Of a DNA stretch of 64,000 nucleotides, positions 32,701 through 47,700 are shown in pieces. Under the pieces are notes generated by a model. The model was given only the letters and a program-made list of their open reading frames with translations. It was not told where the DNA came from and made no database searches. The DNA is from Temnopleurus reevesii (Eukaryota; Echinodermata; Echinoidea; Temnopleuroida; Temnopleuridae): contig BQKZ01000010.1 in assembly GCA_036244855.1 (NCBI GenBank), forward strand, positions 32,304 through 96,303, read 5' to 3'. The translations under genes and the position numbers were made by a program. Within the stretch, counting starts at the first letter, position 1. Every line of letters begins with the position of its first letter.

Positions 32701-35700
32701 CATAACAACAAATACACCTAGAGCTCTCCTTGGCTAATAGAAGGCTAGATACCGAGCCAAATGACCATATCTGCCCAGAGGACTGGTCAATAAAATGTAA
32801 ATGTACTTTTTGCACTATCATTACCCTGGTTTTATCCTCTGAAGACCCATGATCGGGTACCGGATAAACTTTCACAAATGAGTCACTGCAGGGCTCGACC
32901 TGCACAAATGAGGAAATAAGGATTCCTTCATTCAAAGAAAAGCTCCTTATCCCATTCAGTGACACAACCACACAGTATGAAATGACTTCTATATCAGGCT
33001 TTAAACTAAATATCCTGTTTCACCAACAAAGATGCAAAGTTGCAACCATTTCCAAAGTGAGTTGAGATAAGAGCAAGAGTTCAGCCAAAGAGTTATAAAC
33101 TGACAGTAATTTTAATCTTACCTGAAAAATAGATTGCTATTTTACTCTTCTTTCTTAATCCATCCCGCCAGAGAGACGACGGCAAGAGCTCTGTCAGGGT
33201 AGTGGGTAGCTAGATGCCACGCCCCATGGCCCTATGACCCCTACAACTCCACTCTCCCATATAGATTGACCAACAGAGATCATCAGACTTTTCATTTTCC
33301 ATTGGGAGCTAACATATGTTGCCAGAAAGTTTCAATGGACTGCAAATCAATTACAGATCATTTGCAAACTGAGATGCACATTTCCATTCATGCATGCTCT
33401 GCATTTCTAAAAAGACAGGCATATGCCAATCAACTGGAACTAGCAATCAATTGCAACTTTCTAACGACGCCCCTTGACAGATAAATGCAGTGATGACAAC
33501 TTTTATAGATTTTAATCTTACCTGAAAAATAGATTGCTATCCCCATAGTCTTCTTTTTTGATCCATCCCGCCAGAGAGACGACAGCTAGAGCTCTGTCAG
33601 GGTAGTGGGTTGCTAGATGCCACGCCCCATGACCCCCCATGGAGTGGCCAGCAAAGATCACCAGGTCCGTCATAGGTTTGTTAGGCATCCAAATTACGTC
33701 AGACATAAGCTGGTGAAATGAAATAGTATCATTCATTAAAAAACAGTGGAAAATCATAAACATTAAGAAATTTTTAATAGACATTTCATTGGCACATGGC
33801 CAAGCGGTAATGGAGAGACACTTTGGGCTACATTACCATCATGTTTCTGTTCTATGCACAACTGCTTCCAAATTATAGAGATTTCTTCAGGCTACAACAG
33901 TGGAAGAAATGTTTGGGAAAAATTATTGTGCTTTTTTTATGGAGGGGGGGGGGGTAAAAATGAGAAATAAGTACAGGCTAGTGAAGAAGAGACGTCAAAT
34001 AAGGGCAAATAACTACTAGTCTAAGACCTATGAGTACCATTTGGCAACAGAGTGGGATATACAGGGATGCCAACCATTCCAAAATATGCATGAGGCGTAT
34101 TTTCAAACAAATGCAAGTCTTTCAGTACAAGTATATGGCTGAGTATAGTCACTGTTGCTCAGCTGTTGGATCATTCACATTTAAACCTTCATCTCCATCA
34201 TATTCTTGAATAGTTGGCTCCTCTGGATGAGTGATATCTCGTTGCACAAATTGAATAGAAGATTGAAATTCAACCCACCTGATGCAAGCGTTCCAGTGCT
34301 GTCATGGAAGTCAGAGTTCCCGGTCCCTCCCAATTATGAGCTCCATGCCTGGTTAAAAGAAAAAAATAATTACTTCATTACAGCAAAATATATCAAGGGC
34401 ATGTATCTACAAGCATAGTGGCCTATATCATATTGTCCACATTGTACAGCTCTCAACACAGTTCTTGTCAAAGTCAAAAGCTCGATCTTGTTGTAACTTT
34501 TAATTTAAAGAGAGAGCGAGCTTAATTAATTTAATCCTGATTACAATGCAGCAGAAGACTTGCTTTTGACAGATAAAGATGAACAAAACAATTTATTGAT
34601 TTGATTAAACCCTGTTATATGAGAGGAGTCAAAATGATTGCCCTGAATGTGAAGTAAATCTGGCCACATTCTTCCAAAAGGTCGAAAATATAAAACTTTG
34701 AATTTTCTAATAACACCTACCTGCTTTACGCAAGAACCCAAGCCTTCTCTAAACCAAAGAACCATTGATCTTTCTCCATTCTCTTATATCCATCTGCCTG
34801 GTTCTGGGCTTCAACACCTGTCCAATGCAATGTCAGTAATACCTTACACAAGGGATATATAAGATCTCTGAAATATCTAATCATACATACCTACTTGGTG
34901 CGAGAACCCATGCCTTCTCTAAACCAAACCGCCATTGGTCCTTATCCATTCTCTTGTATCCATCTGCTTGGTTCTGGGCTTCAACACCTGTCCCATGCAA
35001 TGTCAGTAAAACCTGGTACAAGGGTTTATAATAAAAAGGAGCCGTCATAAGGGACATCAGAATGGAATATGAAATGTCATGACATCTATACACAACTACA
35101 AATTTGTGGTAATCAAAGGGCAAACAAACTATATTCTATCTATTTATCAAGCTCTTCCACTTGTTCATAATGTTTTAAATTCCTGTTCATATTGGTTTTA
35201 CTATCTGCAACAATTCCTATTTTTACACTGACCACTCTAGTGCTCTTCACTCGTGGTTTTCTCAGGGCTCGTGTTTCCTTCACCTGAGGACGAGTCAGTT
35301 AATTCTACTTGGAGCGTTTTGTTTTTTTTCTTTTTTGAGCTCTTGAAAGATAACCCTACACCACATGGTACAACCACAAATCTTTTTTGAAAAATTTGAA
35401 AAAATTTTGAGAGAATTAGTCAGAAAATATCATTGGAAATTTTATTTACACTGTCTAACCAAATTATGAACATAAATTTCATATGTCACTGTATGACTAT
35501 TGTACAATAGTTGTTAATAATGCAAGTAAGTGTTATTGGAATATGATGGATCGACACTTCAATGTTCATATGCCTGAGCTTTTACTTACTGGACACTGAC
35601 CTAAAACACAATCTTCCAGCGGCTCAATAGCAGCCGCTTGCTGGACCTGCATAAATAATAACGAAGAGAAGAATATTAATATATAATCAATTTGGTTAAA

Positions 35701-38700
35701 CTCTATAAATTCTTTTCCATTTCTACTTACAAGAATGCTGTCTCATAACGATTGAGAACTACAAAAGGTTTCCACATTCTTATTGAACAACCCCCCCCCC
35801 TATATGGAAGATCTTTTTTAATACCCAATTAACAATGGGATTGGGTTGTTTATACACTCGCACCAGATGGATGTTTTTCTATCGCTTCTTTTTTACACCC
35901 AAGTATAGCAGACCTACACAATCGCAGGATCTTGGGGTTATTAACCCAAATGAATTTGAAGGGTTTGAGTCTCACTTAAATAAAAATGTTCTGCAAGTTA
36001 TAAGAAAACCTTGATTTTTTTTGTGCAAGCTGATTAACCACAAGCATTATGTTATATTTCTCCAGAAATCATGAACTCACCGAGCCATCATGATCAAGAA
36101 ATGAGAAGAGGAACGATTCCTGCCTCTTTCTACATCTGATCTTCACTGGTAAAATTTGGGCTTCTTTCACCCCAGTGGCAGATACTTTAAGCTTGAAGCT
36201 GTAAACCATAAAAGAGAATAATGATTATCAAAAGAGATGAGAATGAAGACAAGATAATATATTTTTCTGTTTCCAATTTTAACAGGTTAAATCTGGACCT
36301 ATTGCATCCCGTACCAAATATGTTTACCTTGAAACAGTATAAAACCAAAGTAGAGAGTAAAAATATATAGCAAACCATATGCCACAGTACAGCATTATGA
36401 AGTCTCAATTGAGTAAAAATACAGAAGATGGTAAACAAATCTGAATTTCAATGTAATATCTAAGATGATAAAGAGATCAAAGAGATAGAAATCAGCCAAA
36501 AATGCAGCATTCGTTGAAAAGGGTAATCTAAAAAGATACTAAATACTGTCAAATCACAATTTCAGGAATATTCTTGATTCTAAATTTGGTTTGCTGACCA
36601 ATACAAGCGATTTTAAATTTATAACAATGCAATTATAGATTCCTGAATATTCTAAAGTGTTTGCAAATAATAATTCAAAGTATTTGCTTGGGAAAATTAT
36701 TTGTTGATAGGACCGTAACTCACATGATATCTTTGCAGGTGTCCTGTGGGACATCAAGGCCCTCGTCATTGAGAATAAGATGGACAGGGATGGGAATGGT
36801 CTGTCCAGGGGCTACGTTCATAAGACTCTTCTCTCTGGCTACAGACACGGACAAGTCTTGTGATGGCTCAGCTAGACTTACTCTGTATAAGGATAGGGAA
36901 GATTATGATAAACAAATTAATATGTCTGGAACTAGCGAAATTGTATTTGCATGCAATAATTCAGGAAAAAAAACAACTAGTTCACATATAAGGCAATCAA
37001 ATCCAAGGGCAGCCCAAGGATGTGTCAAGAGCAGAAGAACAATTTTTTTAAAAAACTACGATGCTGAGGAGTAAGTTGAAAAGAAAAAAACATTTGCATC
37101 TCTGGTGATTGGTGAAAAGAATTGCAAACACATCTCTCATCAAATAACCACACGCAACACTTGGCACCATTACAGCAGATTTCATGAGGAAAGGATCAAA
37201 CACAACCCCCATTAAATATTATCATCAACATTTCGGCAGGGAATAATATCAGAAAATTTCAGACTCACTTGATATTATTGATCCATTTGCTTCCCTGAAG
37301 ATTGGTGAAAGGAATAGCAAACACATTTCCGATTAAAGTATCCCCCATCAGGTTGTATCACAAAAGGATCATCATCAAACACATATCACAAAAAAAAATC
37401 ATCCTTATAATTTTGGAAGGTGATTAAAATGACAGACTCCACACTTACTTTATATTCTTGATCCATTTACTTCCCTGAAGATTGCTGAAAGGAATGGCTA
37501 ACACATCTTCCATTAAAGTACACATCACAACATCTGGCACCATTACAGCAGGTTGTATCACAAAAGGATCCCCATCAAATACATCTCACAGTATAAATAA
37601 TAAGCCTTATAATTTTGGAAGGTGCTTAAAATGGAAGACACCAGACTTACTTGACATTCTTGATCCACTTGCTTCCCTGGAGATTGGTAAAAGGAATGGC
37701 AAACACATCTCCCATCAAAGTACCTTCGACAACATCGGGCACCATTACAGCAGGTTGTATCACAAATGGATCGCTATCTTTAAATTAGTTTGAACAAAGT
37801 ACAAGAGGGGAGAGAAATGAATACAGTATACAGGTGTCCGTATGCAATTAGAAAACTGTAACATTTTTGCATAGATATATCTTACAACATTCATATGAGC
37901 CAAATATGCACATATAAAACCATTGCATTGCAATTACATTGATGCCAGTACAATATTACCAAAATGTGTATATGCATTGTTGCACTGTAAGTTTAATTAG
38001 AAATTGCATATTTTCCATTCTATTAGCGCAAAATTAATAATATCAGATCCTTTATCAGATCAACATCCTAACGAAAGTTCACAAGCCACACACATAATCA
38101 ATACAAGTGATGATTAACAAAAGTAAAATTAATAGTAATCTTTCAGATATTTCTCTAAGATTTCTTAGAATGATTTAATGCAGCATTCATATGAATGTCT
38201 CAATTATGAAAATCACTTACCAGATGCTTTTATGTTACAGCTGAACACCTACAAAGATAGGAACACAAGAAAAATCAAATTGTCAAATGTACAACTATAA
38301 AAAAAAAAAATAATAATAACTAAGATGTACGTTTGTAAAAGCATAAAAATGTTGCTATTTTTTCAAAGAATGTCCACAAAGAAGCCATACATGTAGGTCA
38401 TTAAGATTCATAGAAATTTGATGTAGAATTATTAAAACAAGTTTCCTAACCCCATCATAACCTTGGCCTCAATGCTTTGATATAAGTGATGTAATGTTGC
38501 TTGCTAGCTCTGTATCAAGATTTTATTTTCTCGTAGCATCTTTAATCCAGAAATGCTTTTCATGGAAAAAAAACAATTCACTAAAGATCTAATGAAAAGA
38601 TTATGCTATTTAATTAAAGTAATTAAACTATAAATAATCAAGTGTTTATTATAATACCTGTGAACCTTTAGCCCTGAGGCGAATATAGATTGTGTGGATG

Positions 38701-41700
38701 CCAGCATCAAGGGTAAGTGTAAACCTGCATAGAAGAAAGTAGAGAGTGTCATCACGCATACATGAGTAACTTAATCAAGCAGTCAACTCTGTTGTACATC
38801 TGACAGCCACTTTTATCCTTTTTTACATGTATTTCATTTTATGAAGTATTTAAATCATAAACTATGCCTAATCAAGTTAATGTGAAGCTTGATAGTACAG
38901 CAATAAAATTTCCTCTTCTAATATCATTTTTCTGACATCTATCATTTATTTTCAGAGACACAGACATAAAACAATTTTTATCACAATAAAATTATTTAAC
39001 GAAACATCCAAAGAAACACTGGAACAACGTTATCAGGAATGTTCATTTCATAAAATATGTAATAATAATTATCCTTTTCAATCATATATTATGATGATCA
39101 CTTAATATAAATTCCTATGAATAACAATGATTAAGGTGTGATTTAAATTCTAACTAACCAGAACTGTGCTCTTCTATACACATCGGCAGCAACAAATATT
39201 CCATCAACAAAGAAAGTATGGACACCTACCAAAGAAAAATACAAGAACATTTACACTTATCATAACATTTTACGAATTCTTTTTTCAAAGCCATTTCAAA
39301 TGCATAAATTTATGTGTAGTTTCCTATTTATCTGATTTTATTGCAATCAAATCACCCATGTTTTCACTGTTGCTAAAAATAGTGTGCGATATATTTGAAA
39401 ATCTTGTTAGTCATTGTTTTTTGTTAATGCATCTTTAATTTGGTCTATTGAAATATCAGAAGTTTTCAAGGATGAAGCTGACAAGAGAAGAAAAAACTAA
39501 GTTTATTTTTCAGTGTAAATCAATGAGTATAAATAAAATAATTAATAAACATATACCTACCTAAACATTGGATGGAAACATCTCCTTTAGAATTGACAGC
39601 AAACTCTCCAACCACCCATCCCTAAAAACATAAGGAAAGAACACTTGTCATCCATCACACAATCTTTACATTACTAGTGATATTTCTGTACAAATATTTT
39701 TTAAATATCTTTGCAAATAGACTCATTATTCAGACTCATAACAAAAACGGTTTTCCTGCAAGTGTTTTCTTTTCTCGATCAATTGGCCACACTATGGATG
39801 CAAAATCACACAATAATGACTGTGTTTGCCACCGAACATGCATCACTCGGATGATATTGTAGACAAATTTCAGAAGCCTTCTTTCTCAAAGAAATATTCT
39901 TCAGTAACCTGTCTTTTGGTATTCAAAAGTTGAATTTCTCCCTCGCTTCTCAAATCTAAGCTTATTAATAAGGAATTAAAAAAACTAAACCACTAAAGAT
40001 CCGAATTCTGTCTAACTTTGATGTGACAAGTCACATACTTTGATTACCTTTAAAAATCACAACAAAGAGAAAAAAAACCTCACCTGCCATTCAGAGATGG
40101 CTAATGATCCCAGAGATGAAATCAATTCATTCCAGTTAACCTCAGGAGATATTTGGACATTTTCGCCAGCTTTCTAGAGAAATAATGAATAAGAAGGTGG
40201 TGAAAAACTACATCCAATGTTTTGTGATTGAAATCATTGTAGTTTTATGTAAAATAACTGACAAAATGGGAAACTAAACATACTAAGAATAAAAGATCCT
40301 TTGAACAGTTGCCATGGTGGAAGAGATAATTTTGTTTGTTTTAAAAATGAAAATATTATCAAATATGATATGATATGATTATAAATTTGATATTTATTGT
40401 TATTTTACAATCACATCAATATTCGCACAATTTACAATGGACGAGGGATAATCTGCACTTAAAGCAGCCTTACCTATAAGAAAATATATGAAATCATATT
40501 ATTATGCTATAAATCCAAGAACTATATTTGCCATCGTCTATTCAAAGCTCATTTGGATTCATTTGCAATTATTATGCTTCTAATTCAGTTTCAGAAAAAC
40601 AAACCTTCGGAGTAATAATACAAATCTTCAAATTAGCATCCACATATGATTAGTTTGCAAAGAATCTGTGTAATCTAATGCTGGAGATTACTTCCAAATT
40701 TTAAGTTAAACTTACTGTCTGAGAATATGTTTTCCACTTCACCGTCCCACCAGGCATAAGCTCAGAGTAGAAGGTCACCTTTCTACTGTACCTCTGCCTT
40801 GATGCATTCACTATACCTCCCCAGAATTCTAAAGGGTCGCCANTTCAATGACATGAAATGTTTAAAAAAAGATTATTCACACAAGCAGATATACACTTTT
40901 TTCTCTAAACACAAGGCCGAGAGTTTATCGTTGCATTCCTTTAAAACCATACTTATCGAGTTTATGAAGTAGAGAAAGTAGTTTATACAATAAATAACAA
41001 GACGGTTTGTTTTATTGTTAGATAAATGGAGACATGTGCAAATTATCTAACCTTGTATTTGAGCCACAACATACATTTGATTTGTCTTTATTAGTGATTC
41101 GCTTCTGTTTATAAATGCTTTCAATAAAATCTGGCATTGAAAAAAAATGTACAATTTTCTTCATAAGGTTCATAGGTCATTTCATGAGCCTACTCTGATC
41201 AAAGCAATAAGATAGAACAGTAAAATTAGCACTAATTTTATTATTTACGAGATAACCGCATGACCCTTTCTTACCTTTGCTTTGTTCCCCAGGACAATGC
41301 TAAGACCGAAACTAACAAAAGACAAAACTATCCTTATATCGCGCCCCCCGATTCCCGTCTCCGTCTGCCACCGCAAGGTGGCGCTATATAGATATAGATC
41401 TCCATTTTAATTCATTCTTCACAACCCGTACTGCTATCCTAAGGACGGAGGTTGCAGGGCCGGTGGGGGGGGGGGGGATAAGAGAGGGTCATGCGATTAT
41501 CTCGTAAATAATAAAATTAGTGCTAATTTTACTGATTTACTGCAATAATCGCATGACCCTCGCTTACCTTTACTTTAAGTCATGTTACTGACCAGCACCG
41601 ACAACCCTAGGGCGGAAAAAGAAGGCAAGAGGAGGAAGAGGGCTAGGAGGATTTCTTAGTGCCGAGATCCGAAAGCTCTTCATCCGCGCAGACGTCGCAA

Positions 41701-44700
41701 AGATAGAAGGAATGAAGGAGTTCTTAGAACGCCAAGAGGCTGCCTTCACAATGTCCTCTGTGCGAACGGCCGCGAGGAGGGCCCCTGACGACCTGATACT
41801 CTTGTATCGTGCGTTCTAGGCTCTCTCCCCGAAGATAAGGCTTCGGGGCCCGCCGCCTTCATACCCTCCACGATCCACCGAGAGATGGGAGAGGGGGAAG
41901 CAGCCGAGGACGGCCTCTACGTGGTGACAAAGGTTTGTCGTACGAACGTAGAGGCCGAGACTGGGACAAGTGTCACTTGAGTGCCCTGACTGGACACCAA
42001 ACCTTGTCCTCAGGATTAGAGGAGAAGTGGAGAGTTTTGAGAGAGATCTCCACTGGGCCCGAGACGTGCGATTGATGCTTGGCATTACGGAGGTCTCTGG
42101 GCTAGCGAACCCCACGAGGTTCAAACCTCGTGTGCCCCGCAGCTGTGGTCAAGGCGTGAATAACACTATGACCCGGAGCTGCGCCACCAGAAGCACCGTC
42201 TTCACGGTCAAGTGGAGAAGGGGGCATCACCCCAGGGTTCGGATGGAGGGCGAGCTAAGGTTTCTAGAACCTTAGGCAGGCTCCACGTTGGGGCTAGAGA
42301 TCTGGGCGACGGTCTCTTCAGAAGGAAAGACCGTAGAAGCGGCCTAATTCTAAAGAGTACGACCTCGAGAACCGTCCGGCAACCCATTGTGGCTAGCCAC
42401 AATGGCAGAACGGTAGCCTCTGATCGTGGGGAGAGAGCCTTGTCGAATATGGATTGCGAAATCCGTCTATGACACCACTCGTCGAAGGCCGTGAGACGAG
42501 AGTTGTAGACTTTGAGGGTCGAATCTCGCCTACTCTCTGCTAGGAGCGAAGGGGCCTTAGCCGAGAACCTCGGCCCTACCGATCCCGCCCTGACCGAGGC
42601 CACGCAGTCAGGTGAGGACGGTCCGGGTCCTCCGAGAGGAGCCCGGGAGTGGTTGACTCACGACGTCCGGCCAAGGGCAGAGACCACGGATCGTCAACCC
42701 GGAGATTGAGTAGGCGTGGAACCCGGACAGTTAGGGGCGATCAGCAGAATCTGAGCTCTGTCCTTCCCGTTGATGGGGACACGCGGGCTGGGATTGGAGG
42801 GAGGGAAGGCGTAAGGACGCAGATCCCCCCCAGCTGATCGGGAACGCGTCGCAGGCTTTCGCGTTCGGATCCCAGGTCATGGCACCTTACCTCGGTAAAC
42901 GATGGTTGATCTCGTTTGCGACAGGTCGAGGTCAGAAGGCCCCCATCTCTCTACGCGTAGTGGAAGAGAGACTGGTGAAGAGCCCCTACCGACGGAAGGG
43001 ATCTGCCCCCGGGTAGGAAGTCTGCGGTGAGCCTTTCCTGGCCGGGGAGGTGTGTGGCTGATGGGAGGAACCCCGCGTCAGGCACCGCTTCCAGAGGCGG
43101 ATCGCTAACCGATTCAGTCTCCAGGAGTGCGTCGCTCCTTGGCGATTGATGTACGCCGCCTCCCTCACATGTCGTGAGAATGAGGACGGAGTGACCTCTC
43201 AGGCGATCCTGAAGTGACTCAGGGAGGCCTGAACTGTCATCAACCCCAGAGCGTTGATATGGGGAAGGGTGCTCAGGTGAGACCCATCCCCCGCAACGTA
43301 AGTCCCTTCGCCAGACCGCCCCATCCCTGAAGGGAAGCGTCTGTGATGACGGTCACTGAAGGGAGAGGACTGAGGAAGGGCTTGTCCCTGGAGAGGGGGC
43401 GGGCATTCTTGCAAGGGCCCAGAAGACGGGTCACCCCGCGTGAGAGGGGACCGACTTCCGGAGGTGGCACTCCCTGTGTGAAGTACAGCCGGAGGTGCCA
43501 CTGGAAAGGGCACAAGAGAAGGCGGCAGTTTGGACGAGATCCGTCCACTGGCCAGGAGGCCGCGAAGCGGCTCCACACCTTCGCCCTGGACCGGCGCAGC
43601 TCCCCTTGTCCCGAAGCCATGCCTACTCGGGCGGGCAACGTCCAGTTCGGCTCTCAAGTAGGCAGGCTTGCGGGTTGGAACAAGTTTCTTTGTCCCAATC
43701 GACCGCGACGTACCGTCTCTGCGTCCACTGGAGGAGGACCTCTACACGTTGTAGAGAGGTCCTTCGAGCTGGCTACCAGTCGCCAGTCGTCCAGGTAGAC
43801 ATGGAGTCTGAGCCCCTGCTCCCGAAGGAAGTCCGCAAGGGCGCCTACCACCCGTGTGAAGACACGCGGGGCCGGGCTCAGGCCAAACGGGAAGACTCGG
43901 TAACGAAGGTCTTGCCGAGGTCCGCAAGCCCCAGAGGTCCCCGATGCGGGATGAATAGGTACGTGAAGGTACGCATCCTGCAGATCGAGGGGCACCGCCC
44001 CATCCCCTGCCCGAAGCGAGGGGAGCAGCAAGGCCAACTAGTCTAGACGATAAGACTCGTCGGGGGTGCGCAGATCGAGCCTCTGTTGGGGAGCATTCTG
44101 AGCTATGATGAAGTCACTGCCTCACCGATCTCGAGTCGTAGCGAGACTAGATGCGGTAGGCGTAGTTCGCCCTAGCCCCGCCTTCCAGCCCGACGGCGGG
44201 AACCGGCGGAGGTGCTGGGGGAGGGCCCTTGTCACTTGCGGCCGGCGGCAGTGCCGGAGCCGAGTGACTCGGCCCACCCGACCCGGGTTGGTCCCAATGC
44301 CAGAACCCGTGCGCAACGGCGGGGTACGGGCCGTGACCCTGGTGGTTCGGCGCCGGCAGCGCTACCCACCATGGGTCCGGGTAACCGGAGCTCTTCCTTC
44401 TACTCCTAACTCGTTTCGTAATGAGAGGCTGGGTAGGCTGCTAAGCCGCGGAAGCGGCGGGGTAGCCACGGCGGGGGCTTGCTTCGAAGGTTTCTTCGAG
44501 GAAGATAACTTCTTCGCCCACTCCTCCGTCTGCTTCAAGTCAGACAGTTCGAAAGCGCCAAGCATGTGAACTTTCCCCCGTCGAGAAGGGGGTGCCGCTG
44601 GATTCAAGAGATTCTATCCAGGGCCTGACGTCCGGAGCATCGGACCGGCTAGGTGTCCGAGCAAGGCTCTCTGCCGGTCTTCAGTGCACCGGAGAGAAGC

Positions 44701-47700
44701 TGCTGCCACTTGCGGGAGACTAGGGCGACAAGAGGGAGTAGGATACTGTCAAGCGCCCTTGCGTCTTCCGTCGTACCATTCAGGTCAACCGAACGGGACC
44801 GAATGGGCAGTGGCATTGCTAAGAAGGCAGAGGGTCGCCAGAGCGGATGCCCCCTTCTACCTCTTGCAAACTGTGGTTGGCAGGGTGGTAGGCCTTGGCC
44901 TTGACCTATCTGCCGCCCCTCACACCCAACCGAGAAGCCTCCTTGGAGGCTCTCTAGGTGTGAGCGATGCCTCCGTGGGGGCGTCGTCGAACCCAAGCTG
45001 CTCCCGCGCTTCCTGACGGAATAGCTTCCGTAGTGTAAAGCGGGGGGCCTGCTCAGTCCGCGCCGCCAGCATGCACTCTCCAGTCTGGAGAGGCAAGGTC
45101 TGGCGGGCGTAGCCGTCTCACCGACGCAGTCCCCAGCAGAAGCTGGGGCACTCGGGGCCAGGTCCGCGGGCGTCTGGGCGACTGCGGCCGGTGTGAAGTC
45201 GTCCGTGTCAGAGCTTGGAGACTCCACCACCTGCACTGTCGCGCCTGCAGCCGTGCGGGGAGCGGGCCGAGGCGGAGGGAGTGCCGGTGGGCCACGATCA
45301 CCAGACACCACCGCTGTGGCGTCGGGTTCCAGCCACCGATCTTGAGTCGTAGGAGCGACTAGATGCGGTAGGCGTAGCTCCCCGAGCCTCACCGTCCAAC
45401 CCGAAGGAAGGAGCCGGCGGAGGCGCAGGGGGGAGGGCCCATCTCATTCGTGGCCGGCGTCAGAGCCGGGACTGAGTGCATGGGTCCACCTGACCCGGGT
45501 TGGTCACGGCGCCAGAACCCATGCACATCGGCGAGGTACGGGCCATGACCATGGCGGTTCGGTGCCCGAGGCGCTATTCACCATGGGTCAGGGTAACTGG
45601 CGCTCCTCGGGTCTGGGAAACCAGGGTATCGAGGGCCGGTTTTTCCCGGATATCCGGATATCCGGTTCGGGTCGGGTCGAATATCCGGTAGGCGGCAGCG
45701 GATGCCCCTCGTAAGAGGGAGCGTGGCCGCCTGCCGGGATACTAAGCCCTTGAATGGCGTTGCGTCATTCTGGGGCCCTGCGTCCCGATTCCGAACCGAT
45801 GGGTAGCGGTGTTCCCGGCCTGCGGAGCACCACTAAGCACTGTTAGGGTCGTGCCACTCGGATCCCATCCCGAGTTCGGTTTCGCCGGCATTGGTCCCGC
45901 ACCCCACNTCACCTTTCTACTGTACCTCTGCCTTGATGCATTCACTATACCTCCCCAGAATTCTAAAGGGTCGCCATCTACTTCGGCTTTTCCAATGACA
46001 AAAGGACCTGGAAAGCAACATGAAAAAAGTGTATAACATCTGATCTATAATTCCTAAAGACACAATAAGTAACAATGAAGATGCTGAAGCAAAAGAGAAA
46101 GGGTTATGGTTTAGTTGAACAGATTCCGTTATCTTCTCTTGATTTGGCACAATTCTATTTTTATTTCGAAAGTACAGAATTTGGTATAAATGCAAGACTA
46201 GCAAGAATCTTTACCATTGAAAAAGATAATTAGCGGAAAGTTATGACAGTGACTTGAGATTAGAGTTCATCATAACCATGTTATCATAAATTTGACACAT
46301 GGGCAAGAAAATCAATGCAAGCATCCTGAACAACAAAACTGATCACCTATAAAATGAAAATGATATCCCATACAAATTTGAAAAGGGCTTAATTGTCGAG
46401 CATGTTTCAAAGAGCACAAAGTTAACCATATCAACTACAGCATCTAAAGGGGAAGTCATTAACAATTGTGATCGTAGCAAATGGGTTGAAACAAAATTTA
46501 AACAGGAAATCCTTCTCACAAAATTGATTAACAGTCTTTGATCCATGGAGAGTTTCATCATTTGCAATATTACCAAACATTTATTTTGAAATTACAAGAT
46601 ATGTAGAAACTTATGAGAACTATGTTTCATGATCTTACCTATAAAAGACCACTGATTCACAAATTCACTAACTTTGCCTAACAGCTTTGCTGATTGCTTA
46701 AAGCAGGTTGTAGCCTTTGCTTTCTCTCCTTTCCCTGAATAAATTTCTCCAAGATACGACCTATATTGGAGACACAGGATATGACATTCAAGCAATCAAG
46801 TAAATTTACATAGGAAACATATCTACAAAATTAGAAATTAGAGCAAGCGAATTAGTCTACAGAGTTATCCAAAGTGACAGACAGGCCAACATTCATCGTA
46901 TAAAATCATTGCCCAATTTTTCACAGTCAGTTTGAAAAGATCTACATACATCCCAATGACTAACAATTTTAATGACATGGCTGATGTTTCAAGTTTAGGT
47001 CTTCCCAGTAGTCATACAGTATTTATGTGTAATTTTGTATTGCATGTTTTCCTCAAATGTTTCAATTTCATAACACATGTTTTGACATGCAATTGAAAAG
47101 CAATATGTAATACACTTTAATTATATATACAAATGCTGAAGAAAAAGTCCTGAATATGACATTAACTATTTTCTAAAATTGCAATGTATTACCTTATGAG
47201 AGATGAATAAATGCTACTTGGTAGCTCTAAATATACTCACCAATTCCAGCCATTCAAGTTTGATGTCGACAATGACTTTAATAAACATCCAATTGCTTGC
47301 TCTACCTGTATCAAAGAGAAACAATATCTTGAAATGTCTTTCATGAAAGAATTGTAGCTGGCCTAAGAAACATATTTATTTAACAATTTCCTTTTCCATA
47401 TCTATTGCTGGTAAGTTGTCCTTAGAAGACTTGGATTATCATTTTGAAAATTATCAAAATGGCATATATCAATTTTGTAATTGTCATTATGGTGGTAAAT
47501 AAATGATGCATTTGTAAGTAGCTAGATGAAATGTTCACAATAATTGGGGTAGAGGACAATTTAGAGGAATGACTGAGAAACAGAGGGTTCTTAACTTTCA
47601 ATACCTTACATGTATATCTCATATTCAGAATAACCTAAGGAATGATCCATAAGTAAACTCTTATCAGAATAAGTTTAGGTTTCAATGAGAATTTAATCTT

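Larger units (their letters stand above)
41221..45907 (-). mobile_element. DIRS-like tyrosine-recombinase retrotransposon, 3' portion
   Basis: GC-rich island read on the minus strand. There is a gag-like frame at 45392-44649 (Pro/Ala-rich). The reverse transcriptase frame 44037-43654 has LDLQDAYLHVPIHP, FPFGLSPAPRVFT and YLDD (HVYLDDWRL). RNase H pieces (ITDASLQGWGG; HINALGLMTVQASL) lie at 43640-43199 in two frames. A tyrosine-recombinase-type frame (STLKVYNSRLTAFDEWC, WSLPKVLETLARPP) lies at 42603-42208. Frames are shifted and stopped, so it is decayed. Left terminal repeat 41251-41422 is inverted against 49751-49924. The element is cut at the N of 45908 and resumes at 48117. Confidence 0.88.

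Noticed and set aside
33266..33484. 72-codon plus-strand frame in a hydrolase intron
   Set aside because: Contains GCAATTGATTGC-type MITE sequence and no protein features.
42212..45016. Numerous plus-strand frames in the GC-rich island
   Set aside because: They are shadows of the minus-strand DIRS frames; GC-rich DNA has few stops.
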